From: G963663615 sp963663615
GTDB lineage: Bacteria > Bacteroidota > Ignavibacteria > Ignavibacteriales > Melioribacteraceae
NCBI GenBank assembly: GCA_963663615.1
Contig: OY760517.1
Location: 4,152,493-4,216,492, forward strand
Direction of reading: 5' to 3'
Length of the DNA stretch: 64,000 nucleotides
The position numbers and the translations under genes were made by a program. The notes beneath the pieces were generated by a model. That model was not told where the DNA came from. It made no database searches and saw nothing but the letters and a program-made list of their open reading frames with translations. Below, piece after piece: positions 45,837-55,535 of the stretch. Within the stretch, counting starts at the first letter, position 1. Each line of letters opens with the position of its first letter.

Positions 45837-46456
45837 CGATAGTTACCGATATTATTATCATTGTAATACTTTTCGGACTTTTTGGTTTAATACACTCTAT
45901 TATGGCTGCTGATTTTGTTAAACACCGTCTGGTAAATAAAATCGGCTCACAAATTGCATGGTACAGATTATTCTTTAATATTGTATCTGTAATAACATTT
46001 GTAGCAGCCTGGTACCTTTCCCCAAAGCCTTATATCCTTATTTATGAACTGCAATATCCCTGGGATATTGTAATGGTTGGTGTTCAAATTATTGCTGTTA
46101 TTGGTGCGGTTTATGCGTTCAGGTTTTTTGACGGACTTGAATTTCTTGGTTTCAGGCAGGTATTAAGGAAGGAAAGGGGTAATTACGACCAGAGTGAACT
46201 TGATGAGCATTATACACTGGAAATAAACGGACCCTACAAATATATGAGGCATCCTATTTATTTCTTCTCAATAATGTACCTCGTTGCTCGTCCGGTTTTG
46301 TATTTATTTGATCTCATTTTTGTAATTTGTTTAATAATATATTTTTTTATTGGTGCATTTTTCGAAGAAAAGAAACTTGTTGCAAGATTCGGTGTAAAAT
46401 ACATTGATTATAAAAAAAATGTTCCGGCTATATTTCCAATTAAATTATTCAGGTAG
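45833..46456 (+). CDS. isoprenylcysteine methyltransferase/NnrU-like membrane protein
   Basis: The 207-residue protein has about five membrane segments and the C-terminal signature 'NGPYKYMRHPIYFFSIMYL', then 'GAFFEEKKLVARFGVKYIDY', which are the phospholipid methyltransferase/ICMT-type SAM-binding residues. Substrates of bacterial members are mostly unknown; NnrU-like members act in nitrogen-oxide metabolism. It overlaps rpoN by 4 bases and ends 1 base before the PPIase ATG. Confidence 0.78.
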   Translation: MTIVTDIIIIVILFGLFGLIHSIMAADFVKHRLVNKIGSQIAWYRLFFNIVSVITFVAAWYLSPKPYILIYELQYPWDIVMVGVQIIAVIGAVYAFRFFDGLEFLGFRQVLRKERGNYDQSELDEHYTLEINGPYKYMRHPIYFFSIMYLVARPVLYLFDLIFVICLIIYFFIGAFFEEKKLVARFGVKYIDYKKNVPAIFPIKLFR

Positions 46457-46457
46457 T

Positions 46458-48290
46458 ATGTTGAAAAAAATATTGTTTTTTATTGTGCTGATTACAGTTG
46501 TTCTTTCAGCCCAGAGTAAAGATGACCAGGTAATTGCCAAAATAGGCGATAAGGAAATTACTGTTGAAGAGTTTAGAAAAAGATACGAATTTAGTCCCCA
46601 GGTGGGCAGGGAAGTGAAAAATAGCTCCGAAGGGCTAAAAAGACAACTTTTATATACCCTGATTGCTGAAAAATTGTGGGCTCTTGAAGCCGAAGCCAAT
46701 AATATTGATACCTCGAAGGTAATGGAGTACAGCTTCAATTCTCTTGAAAAAATGTATGTACGAGATGCCCTGTACAGGGATGAAATTATGAACAAAGTTC
46801 AGATTAGTAATTCCGATTTGCGTGAAGCAATGTTCCGTTATTCGGTTATTCATAATCTTAACTTTATTTACTCGAAAGAGGCTTCCGATATATCTAACGT
46901 TTACAAGCAGCTTGAAGCTGGTGCCAAATTCGATGATCTTCTTGCGAAACGTCCTGAAAAGCAAATGCAGAATGAACCTTACCAGGTTGAATATGGTAAA
47001 ATGGATAAAGCTGTTGAGGATGCAATTTTTGAACTTCAACCAGGTGAATATACCAAACCGGTTCAATCCCCCGAAGGTTGGTATATCTTTAAGCTTGTAT
47101 CAGTTGAGCAGAACAAACTTACCGATATAAACAAAGCCAACGAACGCATGAAGCGTATTAAAAAGGTTTTGAGAGAAACTAAGGAAGACAGCATTTATGG
47201 CGATTTTTACGGCAAGTTTTTCAAGGGACGCAAAATTACTACAAACGGACACCTATTCTGGTCTATAAGCGAAATACTTATAGATATAGTTCAGAAAAGG
47301 AAAGTTGAAAATAAAGTACCGGATGGTGAAAAAATTCATCTGGATTATACAGATTATTACACATTCGAAAACAAACTTGGTCCGGATACTCTGGCTATGA
47401 ATTTTGTTGAATTTGGTAATAAGCCTGTTAGCGTTCATGAATTTTTGCGCGAGTTTATTTTTGAAGGTTTTTTTGCATTGTCAGCAGACAAGGATACGGT
47501 GCGAGCCCAGCTAAATGCGCGCGTTAAGGATTTTATTTCCAAGGAATTGCTGGCACGTGAAGCTTTTGCACGCAAACTGGAAAACTTCCCTGAAGTTAAA
47601 ACTGATATTGAGATGTGGCGCGACTATTACATGGCTACTGCTATGAAATCAACTTATAAGGAAAAGTCCCGTCTAACTGAAGAAGAAGCCAGAAATATTT
47701 ATAATGGTGATGATAAAATTGGTAGCGTAAAAGTTAATATTCAGGAAATATTAACTGATAGCCTGGAAGTTATTGAAAAAGTATTTAATGAGCTTGAAAA
47801 AGGTACGGACTGGGCTACACTTGCAAAAATGCACAGCAAACGCAAATGGGCTGCCAAAAAGGGAGGTGAGTTCGGATACTTTCCTGTTAGTGAATATGGT
47901 GAGATTGGTACCACAGCAGCTACTATGGAAGTAGGCGAAATTTTTGGACCTCTTGATACTCCCGATGGTTTTTCTATATTTAAGCTGCTTGGTAAAAAAG
48001 TTGATAACAAAGAATTTGATAAACCGTTTGAGGAAGTTAAAGCTGGTTTAATGAAACAACTTAATGTTGATAAATACACCGAAACTGTTACTGATAAAAC
48101 GGTTGAACTTGCAAATAAGTATGGTGTTACGATTAATGAAAAAGGACTTAAGGATTTGCAGGTAACAGAGTTTAATATGGTAGTGTTCAAGTATTTTGGT
48201 TTTGGCGGACAAATGGCAGCTGTACCAATTGTTGCTCCTTTTACCGGCTGGGTTAAACCATGGTCGGAAAACCGCAAGGCACTACCTTAA
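46458..48290 (+). CDS. SurA/PrsA-like periplasmic peptidyl-prolyl isomerase
   Basis: The 610-residue protein has a signal peptide (ending VLSAQS), a helical SurA-N-like region with '[12 protein letters not shown]', and two parvulin-type PPIC domains, the first around '[20 protein letters not shown]' and the second around '[20 protein letters not shown]' with '[18 protein letters not shown]'. Such proteins chaperone outer-membrane proteins and isomerise prolines in the periplasm. ATG 46458 lies one base after the previous stop; ATG 46404 would overlap it. hslV begins 14 bp after this stop. Confidence 0.88.
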   Translation: MLKKILFFIVLITVVLSAQSKDDQVIAKIGDKEITVEEFRKRYEFSPQVGREVKNSSEGLKRQLLYTLIAEKLWALEAEANNIDTSKVMEYSFNSLEKMYVRDALYRDEIMNKVQISNSDLREAMFRYSVIHNLNFIYSKEASDISNVYKQLEAGAKFDDLLAKRPEKQMQNEPYQVEYGKMDKAVEDAIFELQPGEYTKPVQSPEGWYIFKLVSVEQNKLTDINKANERMKRIKKVLRETKEDSIYGDFYGKFFKGRKITTNGHLFWSISEILIDIVQKRKVENKVPDGEKIHLDYTDYYTFENKLGPDTLAMNFVEFGNKPVSVHEFLREFIFEGFFALSADKDTVRAQLNARVKDFISKELLAREAFARKLENFPEVKTDIEMWRDYYMATAMKSTYKEKSRLTEEEARNIYNGDDKIGSVKVNIQEILTDSLEVIEKVFNELEKGTDWATLAKMHSKRKWAAKKGGEFGYFPVSEYGEIGTTAATMEVGEIFGPLDTPDGFSIFKLLGKKVDNKEFDKPFEEVKAGLMKQLNVDKYTETVTDKTVELANKYGVTINEKGLKDLQVTEFNMVVFKYFGFGGQMAAVPIVAPFTGWVKPWSENRKALP

Positions 48291-48304
48291 AGTTTGGAGA
48301 AAAA

Positions 48305-48847
48305 ATGAAAAGAAAAATAAGATCCACTACTATACTTGGTTTAATACATAATGGCGTTGCAGCAATTGGTGGCGACGGTCAGGTTACACTTGGTAACACA
48401 GTAATGAAATCGGGTTCGGTAAAAATACGTAAACTTTACGGCGGTAAGGTATTATGCGGCTTTGCCGGTTCGGCTGCCGATGCTTTTACTCTTCTTGGCA
48501 GATTTGAAGAAAAACTTGAACAATACCGTGGTAATGTTAGTCGCTCTGTGGTTGAGCTTGCCAAGGATTGGCGTACTGATAAATATTTACGCAGACTTGA
48601 AGCCATGCTTGCGGTTGTATCCGAAGATAAAACTTTTGTGGTTTCGGGAACAGGTGATGTTATTGAGCCTGATGATAATATTATTGCTATTGGTTCCGGT
48701 GGTATGTATGCTCTTGCAGCAGCTAAAATGCTCGTAAAATATAGCGATCTTTCTGCAGAAGAAGTAGCGAAGGAAGCTCTTAAAACTGCCGCCGATATTT
48801 GTATTTATACCAATGCCAATATTAATGTTGAGAAAATTGAAAAATAA
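48305..48847 (+). CDS. hslV: HslUV protease, peptidase subunit HslV
   Basis: The 180-residue protein is proteasome-like: the catalytic Thr follows a 7-residue pro-sequence '[13 protein letters not shown]', then '[20 protein letters not shown]' and '[20 protein letters not shown]'. The HslV dodecamer degrades unfolded proteins delivered by HslU. ATG 48305 is preceded by GGAG; the longer frame from 48260 overlaps the PPIase. It is followed by hslU 14 bp later. Confidence 0.95.
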   Translation: MKRKIRSTTILGLIHNGVAAIGGDGQVTLGNTVMKSGSVKIRKLYGGKVLCGFAGSAADAFTLLGRFEEKLEQYRGNVSRSVVELAKDWRTDKYLRRLEAMLAVVSEDKTFVVSGTGDVIEPDDNIIAIGSGGMYALAAAKMLVKYSDLSAEEVAKEALKTAADICIYTNANINVEKIEK

Positions 48848-48861
48848 TACGGTTATTATAA

Positions 48862-50238
48862 ATGGAAAGTGAAACTAATAAAACTACAATGGATAGTTTA
48901 ACTCCTTCCCAAATTGTTGATGAGCTTGACCGCTTCATTATTGGGCAGGATGACGCAAAACGTGCTGTAGCTATTGCCCTTAGAAACAGATGGCGAAGAC
49001 AACATGCAGGTGACCATATCCGTGATGAAATTATGCCTAATAATATCATTCTTATTGGTCCTACCGGTGTGGGTAAAACCGAAATTGCCAGACGTTTGGC
49101 AAAACTTTCTGGTGCCCCTTTTATTAAGGTTGAGGCATCCAAGTTTACAGAAGTAGGTTATGTTGGACGTGATGTTGAATCGATGATTCGCGACCTTACC
49201 GAACTTGCTGTAAATATGGTACGCGATGAAAGCACAAGAGAAATTGAGGAAAAGGTTAATAAAATTACAGAAGATAAAATTCTGGATTACCTAATTCCAC
49301 CTATTACCGCCGAAGCCCCGAAAGAAGGGGATGAGGAAAATAACGAAAAACTTCGTAATGAAAAAACACGCGAATGGATGCGTGAAAAATTACGCAAGGG
49401 TGAGCTTGATGATAAAATGATTGAGTTCGATGCGACCGTTCCCGGTGGTGGTATGCAGGTATTTGGTCCAATGGGGATGGATGATATGGGTATTAACATT
49501 CAGGAAATTGTTAGTACTATGATGCCCAAGAAAAAGAAAAAAAGAAAAACCAATATAAAAGAAGCACGTAAGGCAATTGCCCAGGAAGAAGCACAAAAGC
49601 TTATTGATATGGAAGCTGTTGCCAAGGAAGCTGTAAGAAGAGTTGAAGAATCTGGTATTTGTTTTATTGATGAAATTGACAAGGTTGCCGGTAGCTCAAA
49701 AGGACAGGGACCAGATGTTAGTCGTGAAGGCGTACAACGTGATCTTCTTCCGATTGTGGAAGGTTCATCGGTTAATACAAAGCATGGTGTTGTAAAAACA
49801 GATCATATTTTGTTTATTGCTTCTGGTGCATTTCATGTATCCAAACCTTCTGATCTTATTCCTGAACTTCAGGGACGTTTCCCTATTCGTGTTGAACTTA
49901 AAAGTCTTAGTGAAGAAGACTTTATCAAAATTTTAACTATTCCGCAAAATGCACTTCTTAAACAATATGTTGAGTTGCTACAAACCGAAGAAGTTGAAAT
50001 TGAATTTGCAAAGGATGCTATTGAAGAAATTGCACGTACCGCCGCTGCCGTTAATGAGCAGGTTGAAAATATTGGTGCTCGCCGTCTTCATACAATTTTA
50101 ACTACACTGCTTGAAGATATATTGTTCGAAGTTCCTGATAAAATGCCTGATAGTAAAATTACTATTACGGGTGAACTTGTTAATGATAAACTCGACAAGA
50201 TTGTTAAAAACAGAGACCTTAGCAAGTATATTCTTTAG
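48862..50238 (+). CDS. hslU: HslUV protease, ATPase subunit HslU
   Basis: The 458-residue protein is full-length HslU: '[20 protein letters not shown]', Walker A '[18 protein letters not shown]', '[20 protein letters not shown]', the I-domain insertion (about 110-240, Met/Lys-rich), Walker B '[11 protein letters not shown]' and the C-terminal '[19 protein letters not shown]'. It unfolds substrates and feeds them to HslV. A strong terminator follows at 50252. Confidence 0.96.
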   Translation: MESETNKTTMDSLTPSQIVDELDRFIIGQDDAKRAVAIALRNRWRRQHAGDHIRDEIMPNNIILIGPTGVGKTEIARRLAKLSGAPFIKVEASKFTEVGYVGRDVESMIRDLTELAVNMVRDESTREIEEKVNKITEDKILDYLIPPITAEAPKEGDEENNEKLRNEKTREWMREKLRKGELDDKMIEFDATVPGGGMQVFGPMGMDDMGINIQEIVSTMMPKKKKKRKTNIKEARKAIAQEEAQKLIDMEAVAKEAVRRVEESGICFIDEIDKVAGSSKGQGPDVSREGVQRDLLPIVEGSSVNTKHGVVKTDHILFIASGAFHVSKPSDLIPELQGRFPIRVELKSLSEEDFIKILTIPQNALLKQYVELLQTEEVEIEFAKDAIEEIARTAAAVNEQVENIGARRLHTILTTLLEDILFEVPDKMPDSKITITGELVNDKLDKIVKNRDLSKYIL

Positions 50239-50251
50239 TTATTATTTTGCT

Positions 50252-50280
50252 GCCCATGATATTCGTCATGGGCATTTTTA
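50252..50280 (+). terminator. Rho-independent terminator after hslU
   Basis: GCCCATGA at 50252-50259 pairs perfectly with TCATGGGC at 50266-50273, followed by ATTTTTAT. It ends the rpoN-ppiC-hslVU operon, 13 bases after the hslU stop. Confidence 0.9.
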
Positions 50281-50450
50281 TCTCTTACCTAACCGGAGTT
50301 TTGCAGTGGCTAAACAAACAAAAGCAAATATCCTGTTTTTTACTTCAATAGCATTGGAATAATCAACAGATACCCCGGTTATATATTTATACATTGGATA
50401 TTATGCTAATCTAATTTATGCTTAGCAATTATTATTTGGAAATTTATCAT

Positions 50451-50657
50451 ATGGAAAAAACCAAAAAACAACAGCGAATGTTTGTAACGGTTGGATTGCT
50501 TTCGGGTGGTGCATTAATAGGCGTTAAAAACTTTGCAGCAAGTTTATTTAATATTAGCGAATTTGCTCATGGATTTGTTGATGGTATGGCTGTAACATTT
50601 GCCCTTTCGGGTATGATAGTCTTAATGCTGTACCTTAAAAAACATGACACTCTTTAA
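50451..50657 (+). CDS. small hypothetical membrane protein
   Basis: The 68-residue product has two hydrophobic stretches (about 11-28 and 40-60), with a short linker 'NISEFAHGFVDG'. It starts at ATG 50451 with a Lys-rich segment 'MEKTKKQQR'. I do not recognise a family. It lies between hslU and a T9SS gene, transcribed alone. Confidence 0.5.
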   Translation: MEKTKKQQRMFVTVGLLSGGALIGVKNFAASLFNISEFAHGFVDGMAVTFALSGMIVLMLYLKKHDTL

Positions 50658-51045
50658 TATCTGAAACACTTCAAAAATTTCATTCCGAAATAGCACTTCA
50701 AACAATTCCCCAATAATAGCACACAATATCTTTTGCCTTTTAATAATCAGCTAAAATTCTATTTAATAATTGAATAGAAATGTCAGAGTAATTTAAAGCA
50801 AAACCCAACAAATATTTGCTAATTGTCAGCTTGTGATGAATATTCTATTATATGAATACATATACACTAAAGTTGATGACCCAGAAGAACCCAAATATAT
50901 AACATAGGGTAACTTCCGTAATATTAAGTATTACTTCCATTACCCCATAAAACAAAAATACAACAATTTTATTCAGAAATTACCACTCCATAGCTCTCCT
51001 CCTTTACAAGGATGAGTACTCCAAATGCAATTTGGAGGGAGGTGG
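50658..51045. other. intergenic region with an inverted-repeat cluster at its right end
   Basis: This 388-bp AT-rich gap holds no ORF that I can support. At its right end (51003-51040) lie CTCCAAAT/ATTTGGAG arms around a 3-base loop and GCTCTCCTCC with GGAGGGAGG arms around them. The cluster is directly after the stop of the leftward T9SS gene and may serve as its terminator; it may also be a copy of a short dispersed repeat (compare 29138). Confidence 0.45.
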
Positions 51046-52677
51046 TTATTTCATTAGTATCATTTTTTTTGTAGCTGTAAAATTGTTGCCATTAATACCC
51101 TGTGCGTTTATCTGGTAAATATACATACCTGATGATAACTCACTTGCATCAAAATTAACATTCTGCAAACCTGCGTTGAAAGTCTGGTTAGCTATTTCAG
51201 TAACCTTCTGACCCAAAGCATTGTAAACAGTAATATTAACTTTAGATTCAACAGGCAAGGCAAATTTAATTGTAGTAGCAGGGTTAAACGGGTTAGGATA
51301 GTTCTGCTGTAGAGTAAATTCAGTTGGCAAGAATTCAGTTTCAACAACATTACTGAATTCAAAAGAACCATCAAAATCAACCTGTCTTAATCTGTAGAAA
51401 TATGTGCCACCTGCAATAGAAGCATCAGTAAAGCTATAGCTCTGTTTTTCAGTAGTAGTACCTTTACCATCAATAAATCCAATTACGTTAAAGTTTTCGT
51501 TATCAAGACTTCTCTGAATTTCAAAACCCTTGTTGTTAGTTTCGGTAGCAGTTAACCATTCAAGAACAATGTTTTCATTAACAACATTGGCAGCAAATGA
51601 AGTTAATTCAACCGGAACACCTTCAGCGTGGAAAAATACATTATCAACATAAACAGTATTTGGATTACCGGAAATAATTAACTGTGCAACATGTTCTCTA
51701 GTTATCATATTTGCAAAATCAGCGAGAGGAATATCAAGTGAAGACCATTCACCCTGTGTAATAGCCGGAGTAGAAAGATTATTGAAGCTAAGTTCATGCT
51801 CAACATCATCACCACCAGCGTAAGCACCATCAGCACCAAAATCAACAAGTTTGATATGGAATACTGAAGGATCAGTTATATTGTCATTTGTCCAAATATC
51901 CATGTGGAAATATGTCATACCAGTTGCATCAATAGGAGCACTACCACATTCAATACCGGCATAAGTAAGGTTAGAATACTTTTTAGTATCATTCCCTTCA
52001 ATCTGAATATCCTGTACGTCAGCCATATCCCATGTAGCAGACCATGTATCAACTGTAACATCAGTATAAGCGTTACTGAACATTGAAATTACTTCGTTTG
52101 CAGGATAAGTTGGGGTTGGTGCAGCTACTTCAGGAGCATTGGAAGCAAGCTGTGCGGAAAATGTAACATTATCGAAATACACAACATGATCGGTAGTGTG
52201 GTCAGCAAAATCGGGGAAAATAACAAGGTTGTTATTAGTTTCACCAATTTTACCCGAAAAATCGAAAGTTAGTTCTTCCCACTGGTTAACCAAAGTATTA
52301 GGAACTTTAATTTCACCGGTTGAGGTACCGTTAAGCTCAAGTTTAATACCTACATCACTAATTACAGTTTTGTAAACCATAATTTTAATAGTACAGTTAG
52401 TTTCATCCAAAGTAAATTCGCCTATACCATACGAGTTACATCCTGCCCATTGCATACCTGCCTGACGAATAGAAAATTTTGCAACTTTGGCAGATGTATT
52501 CGGATCAACCATTGAAGGATTATCAACAATTTCCAAAGCTGGATTATCAGAATTTTCAAATACTGTCCATTCCCATGTAGCACCATTTCCGGCATCTTCA
52601 AAATCAACCGGTTGAGTTTGTGCAACTACATACACAGAAAGAACGAACAACAATACAAAAGTAAGCTTTATTTTCAT
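51046..52677 (-). CDS. T9SS-sorted secreted protein with two carbohydrate-binding-like domains
   Basis: The 543-residue protein has a signal peptide (ending VYVVAQ), a first jelly-roll domain (about 20-180, 'PVDFEDAGNGATWEWTVFEN', 'YFDNVTFSAQ'), a second one (about 190-350, 'YVDNVFFHAEGVPVELTSF'), a fibronectin-like piece ('LEWLTATETNNKGFEIQRSL') and the T9SS sorting domain ('LQQNYPNPFNPATTIKF'). Both early domains end in the 'VYxDNVxF' pattern of carbohydrate-binding modules. A surface glycan-binding role is inferred. Confidence 0.87.
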   Translation of the reverse strand: MKIKLTFVLLFVLSVYVVAQTQPVDFEDAGNGATWEWTVFENSDNPALEIVDNPSMVDPNTSAKVAKFSIRQAGMQWAGCNSYGIGEFTLDETNCTIKIMVYKTVISDVGIKLELNGTSTGEIKVPNTLVNQWEELTFDFSGKIGETNNNLVIFPDFADHTTDHVVYFDNVTFSAQLASNAPEVAAPTPTYPANEVISMFSNAYTDVTVDTWSATWDMADVQDIQIEGNDTKKYSNLTYAGIECGSAPIDATGMTYFHMDIWTNDNITDPSVFHIKLVDFGADGAYAGGDDVEHELSFNNLSTPAITQGEWSSLDIPLADFANMITREHVAQLIISGNPNTVYVDNVFFHAEGVPVELTSFAANVVNENIVLEWLTATETNNKGFEIQRSLDNENFNVIGFIDGKGTTTEKQSYSFTDASIAGGTYFYRLRQVDFDGSFEFSNVVETEFLPTEFTLQQNYPNPFNPATTIKFALPVESKVNITVYNALGQKVTEIANQTFNAGLQNVNFDASELSSGMYIYQINAQGINGNNFTATKKMILMK

Positions 52678-52931
52678 GTTTACCCCTTTAAGTTAAATAT
52701 GTAATTATTTAATTATGATTGAAAATTGAACTAACAGCTTAACGACCAAGAATAATGCCAGATTAATGACAGCAAAATGTGCCCAATTCGTACTTTTTAA
52801 ACTTCCGCAGGTGCTAATCTTAAGTTATTGATAATGCCATGTTATATATCTGATAATGGTAATAGTTAAATATTAAATAGTAGCTTGTGGCGTATGCCTG
52901 TTTGGTATTTGGTATATATAGGGGTATATTT

Positions 52932-53594
52932 ATGCCAAGAGGAGTTAATCTTTACAAGGTAATGATGAAGAAAGAAATTAGTGATTTGATTAGGAGCAGA
53001 AAGTTTTCGGAAGAAAGCATTAAACATTTTGAAAGTGATGCATTACTTGCAGATATTCCTTTGCTAAAGGAAAGAGTTGGGGAGTATTATTTTCAATGGG
53101 GTTGCTTCTTAATTGAGCAGAATGGTTATAACTATAAAAATGAATCTGTTCTGCAGGACTCAAATTACAGGTTTGCCAAGGCTGTAAAGTATTGCCCCGA
53201 TAACGCAGATGCACATAATAACCTTGGGTACGGATTGTATGCTCTTGCAATGCTGAAAAGCAGAGAGGAGGCATTGGAGTTACTAACTCTTGCAAACAAA
53301 CATTTAGATATGGCAACTATTCTTAAACCCGAAAATGAATTAGCATATTATAACTGGACTAACAGTTTAATATACCGGGCTGATCTGCATACTGGTGAGG
53401 AGGCAATTGGTTTTATGCAGCAGGCTCTGGAAAAAATTAAGCTTGCCGCTGAAATAAACCCCGTATTTTCCGATGCCTTTGTGCTGTGGGCAAATTGTTA
53501 TAAAATCCTTGCTGAGCTGCTGCCGGATAATGCGGACGAGTATCTTATCCTTGCTTCCGAAAAAATGGAGCAAGCCATTAAGCCTGGTTATTAA
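52932..53594 (+). CDS. TPR-like protein related to the SIR2-TPR C-terminal half
   Basis: The 220-residue protein is helical with TPR pattern ('DNADAHNNLGYGLYALAML', 'PENELAYYNWTNSLIYR', 'INPVFSDAFVLWANCYKI'). Its residues 14-57 ('KEISDLIRSRKFSEESIKH' and 'LKERVGEYYFQWG') are clearly similar to the start of the TPR half of the SIR2-TPR protein ('RQIISLITKGQYSEEIIKG' and 'LKVKLGEYYFNWG'). It has no signal peptide or enzymatic domain. Being upstream on the same strand, 138 bp from the SIR2-TPR gene, it may be a duplicate without effector, a regulator or partner. ATG 52932 is chosen over the frame start at 52887 for lack of any ribosome-binding site there. Confidence 0.75.
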   Translation: MPRGVNLYKVMMKKEISDLIRSRKFSEESIKHFESDALLADIPLLKERVGEYYFQWGCFLIEQNGYNYKNESVLQDSNYRFAKAVKYCPDNADAHNNLGYGLYALAMLKSREEALELLTLANKHLDMATILKPENELAYYNWTNSLIYRADLHTGEEAIGFMQQALEKIKLAAEINPVFSDAFVLWANCYKILAELLPDNADEYLILASEKMEQAIKPGY

Positions 53595-53659
53595 ACATCC
53601 TTCTCGAAATGGGAAAGCAGATTTATGCAGTAATCATTCCTAAATTATTTAACCATAAA

Positions 53660-53687
53660 TATTGCACTATTAAGCAAGTATGAGTAA
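53660..53687 (+). repeat. 28-bp direct repeat, copy 1 (upstream of SIR2-TPR)
   Basis: Bases 53660-53687 are identical to 55508-55535. This copy is intergenic, 45 bases before the SIR2-TPR start codon. In frame it would read like the C-terminus 'IALLSKYE' plus stop codon of that protein. Confidence 0.9.
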
Positions 53688-53732
53688 ATTGATAACACAA
53701 GTTTTGGGCAAAGTAAATAGAATTAGAGTATT

Positions 53733-55535
53733 ATGAAAAAGAAGACCATAGAGTATTTAGGATATTTACTTAGGAAATTAAAAGAAAAAGATGCTCCGAA
53801 ACCAATATTTTTGCTTGGAGCCGGTGCATCTGTAACTGGAGAAATTCCGCTTGCAAATGAAATTGCAAAAAAAATAGTGGAAGATTATTCAGATAATCCG
53901 GAAATTGAAAATCTTGGAAAAAAGAAACACAATTACTTTGAATTAATGGAATGCCTGCTTCCGGTTGAGAGAAGTGAGCTTATAGGTGAATATGTTAATA
54001 ATGCCAAAATAAATGTTACCCATATCTATTTGGCAAAGATGTTAAAGGAAGGTTTTGTTGATTATGTTCTAACTGTAAACTTCGACAACCTTATGTTGCG
54101 TGCACTGGCACTGTACAATATTTTCCCACCAACTTATGATATGGCAATTCTTAATGATCTAACGACATCACAATTCCCTGAAAAGTCAGTTGTATATCTT
54201 CACGGGCAACATCATGGACTTTGGTTATTGAATACATCAGCTGAGTTAAATAAAGTAAAAGAAACATTGCCAATAATTTTGCATACAATTAAAAACAATA
54301 GACCCTGGATAGTTTTAGGTTATAGTGGCAATGATCCTGTTTTCGATTACTTAAATGAATTAGGAAGATTTGACAACGGACTTTATTGGATAGGTTATAA
54401 GGATAATCAACCTGGTGAAAAAGTAAGTGAATTGTTATCCAACCCAAATAAAAACGCATATTTTGTAGAGGGATATGATTCAGACTCTTTTATCTTAACT
54501 TTGTTTAATGAGTTGAATAAAAATGAGAGAGAGAATATAAGCGTACCTGAGATTTTCGATAAACCATTTTCATGTTTGGCAAATATGCTAAATGGGATAA
54601 AGGATATTGAAGACAAAGAACCTTTTAAAGGTGCCAAAGAACTATTAGAAATGAATAAGAAAAATGTTATTGAAGCAATAAAAAAATATGATGATAAAGC
54701 AGGAACTGATGTTGATAGACTAAAAAGACAGATAATATCCCTAATTACCAAAGGACAATATTCCGAAGAAATAATTAAAGGTATAGAAGAAAAAGTAAAA
54801 CAATCTAATGATGAAAGTCTTAAAGTTAAACTTGGTGAATATTACTTTAACTGGGGGTATAAAAAGGGACTTGAAGCATATGAAAAAGAAGGTGCAGAAG
54901 CTAAAAAATTATATGAACTTGCAATTGAGAAATTCAATAAAGCAACTGAACTTAACCCGGATTTTGCAGAAGCTTATAACAATTGGGGCTTTGGTTTAAG
55001 CGGACTTGCTGGTTTAAGAACAGGGCAAGATGCAGAGAGCTTATATAAGGAATCATTAGAGAAGTATAAAAAAGCAACTGAGCTTAACCCGGATTATGCA
55101 GATGCTTATTACAATTGGGGACTTGGTTTAAGTAAACTTGCTGGTTTAAAAACAGGGCAAGAGGCAGAGAGCTTATATCTTGAAGCAATTGAGAAATTAA
55201 AAAAAGCAACAGAACTTAACCCGGATTATGCAGATGCTTATTATAACTGGGGTGCTGTACTATTAAATCTTGCCAAACTAAAGGAAGGTGAAGAGAAAAC
55301 ACAAATTCTCAATGCGGCTTTGGAAGTATCTAAAAAGGCAGCTGAATTAGGAGGTGGTTGCTACAATTTGGCATGTGTTTATGCATTATTGAATGACAAA
55401 CCAAATGCTTTGAAGTATCTTGAAATTAGTTTGGAGAATAATGAATTTCCGTTAAACGATATTAAAAACGATGAAGATTGGAAAGAATATCGTGAGGATA
55501 AAGACTTTATTGCACTATTAAGCAAGTATGAGTAA
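53733..55535 (+). CDS. SIR2-like NADase domain fused to TPR repeats; candidate defence effector
   Basis: Residues about 20-270 are a SIR2-like (SIR2_2-type) domain with the nucleotide loop 'FLLGAGASVTGEIPLA' (GAGAS at 29-33), 'VLTVNFDNL' (Asn116, Asp118) and catalytic His157 in 'VVYLHGQHHG'. After a linker, residues about 330-590 are TPR-type, with three 44-residue units (403-446, 447-490, 491-534) of the form 'KATELNPDYADAYYNWG' that are almost identical even in DNA. In characterised defence proteins such SIR2 domains deplete NAD+ after sensing phage; that this one does so is inference. It faces the prophage convergently at its edge and follows a TPR relative. Its last 28 bases repeat upstream at 53660. 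There is no membrane segment. Confidence 0.88.
   Translation: MKKKTIEYLGYLLRKLKEKDAPKPIFLLGAGASVTGEIPLANEIAKKIVEDYSDNPEIENLGKKKHNYFELMECLLPVERSELIGEYVNNAKINVTHIYLAKMLKEGFVDYVLTVNFDNLMLRALALYNIFPPTYDMAILNDLTTSQFPEKSVVYLHGQHHGLWLLNTSAELNKVKETLPIILHTIKNNRPWIVLGYSGNDPVFDYLNELGRFDNGLYWIGYKDNQPGEKVSELLSNPNKNAYFVEGYDSDSFILTLFNELNKNERENISVPEIFDKPFSCLANMLNGIKDIEDKEPFKGAKELLEMNKKNVIEAIKKYDDKAGTDVDRLKRQIISLITKGQYSEEIIKGIEEKVKQSNDESLKVKLGEYYFNWGYKKGLEAYEKEGAEAKKLYELAIEKFNKATELNPDFAEAYNNWGFGLSGLAGLRTGQDAESLYKESLEKYKKATELNPDYADAYYNWGLGLSKLAGLKTGQEAESLYLEAIEKLKKATELNPDYADAYYNWGAVLLNLAKLKEGEEKTQILNAALEVSKKAAELGGGCYNLACVYALLNDKPNALKYLEISLENNEFPLNDIKNDEDWKEYREDKDFIALLSKYE
54939..55334 (+). repeat. three 132-bp in-frame tandem repeats (TPR units)
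   Basis: Units starting at 54939, 55071 and 55203 (each 132 bases, 44 codons) are highly similar, the first two nearly identical. They encode TPR-like units in the SIR2-TPR gene. High DNA identity implies recent expansion or gene conversion. Confidence 0.85.
55508..55535 (+). repeat. 28-bp direct repeat, copy 2 (3' end of SIR2-TPR)
   Basis: Identical to 53660-53687. This copy is the last 28 bases of the SIR2-TPR gene, from codon 'I' of IALLSKYE through the stop codon. Confidence 0.9.

Noticed and set aside
53595..53732. A remnant of a second SIR2-TPR gene between the TPR gene and SIR2-TPR
   Set aside because: Only the 28-bp tail matches; I find no similarity to the rest of the gene in any frame, so a pseudogene is not claimed.
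54407..54751. Minus-strand open frame of 114 codons within the SIR2-TPR gene
   Set aside because: It is an antisense shadow of a clear domain-bearing gene, with no ribosome-binding site or family signature.
54939..55334. 132-bp repeats considered as a CRISPR array
   Set aside because: Units are too long, have no spacers, and are in-frame TPR codons of one gene.
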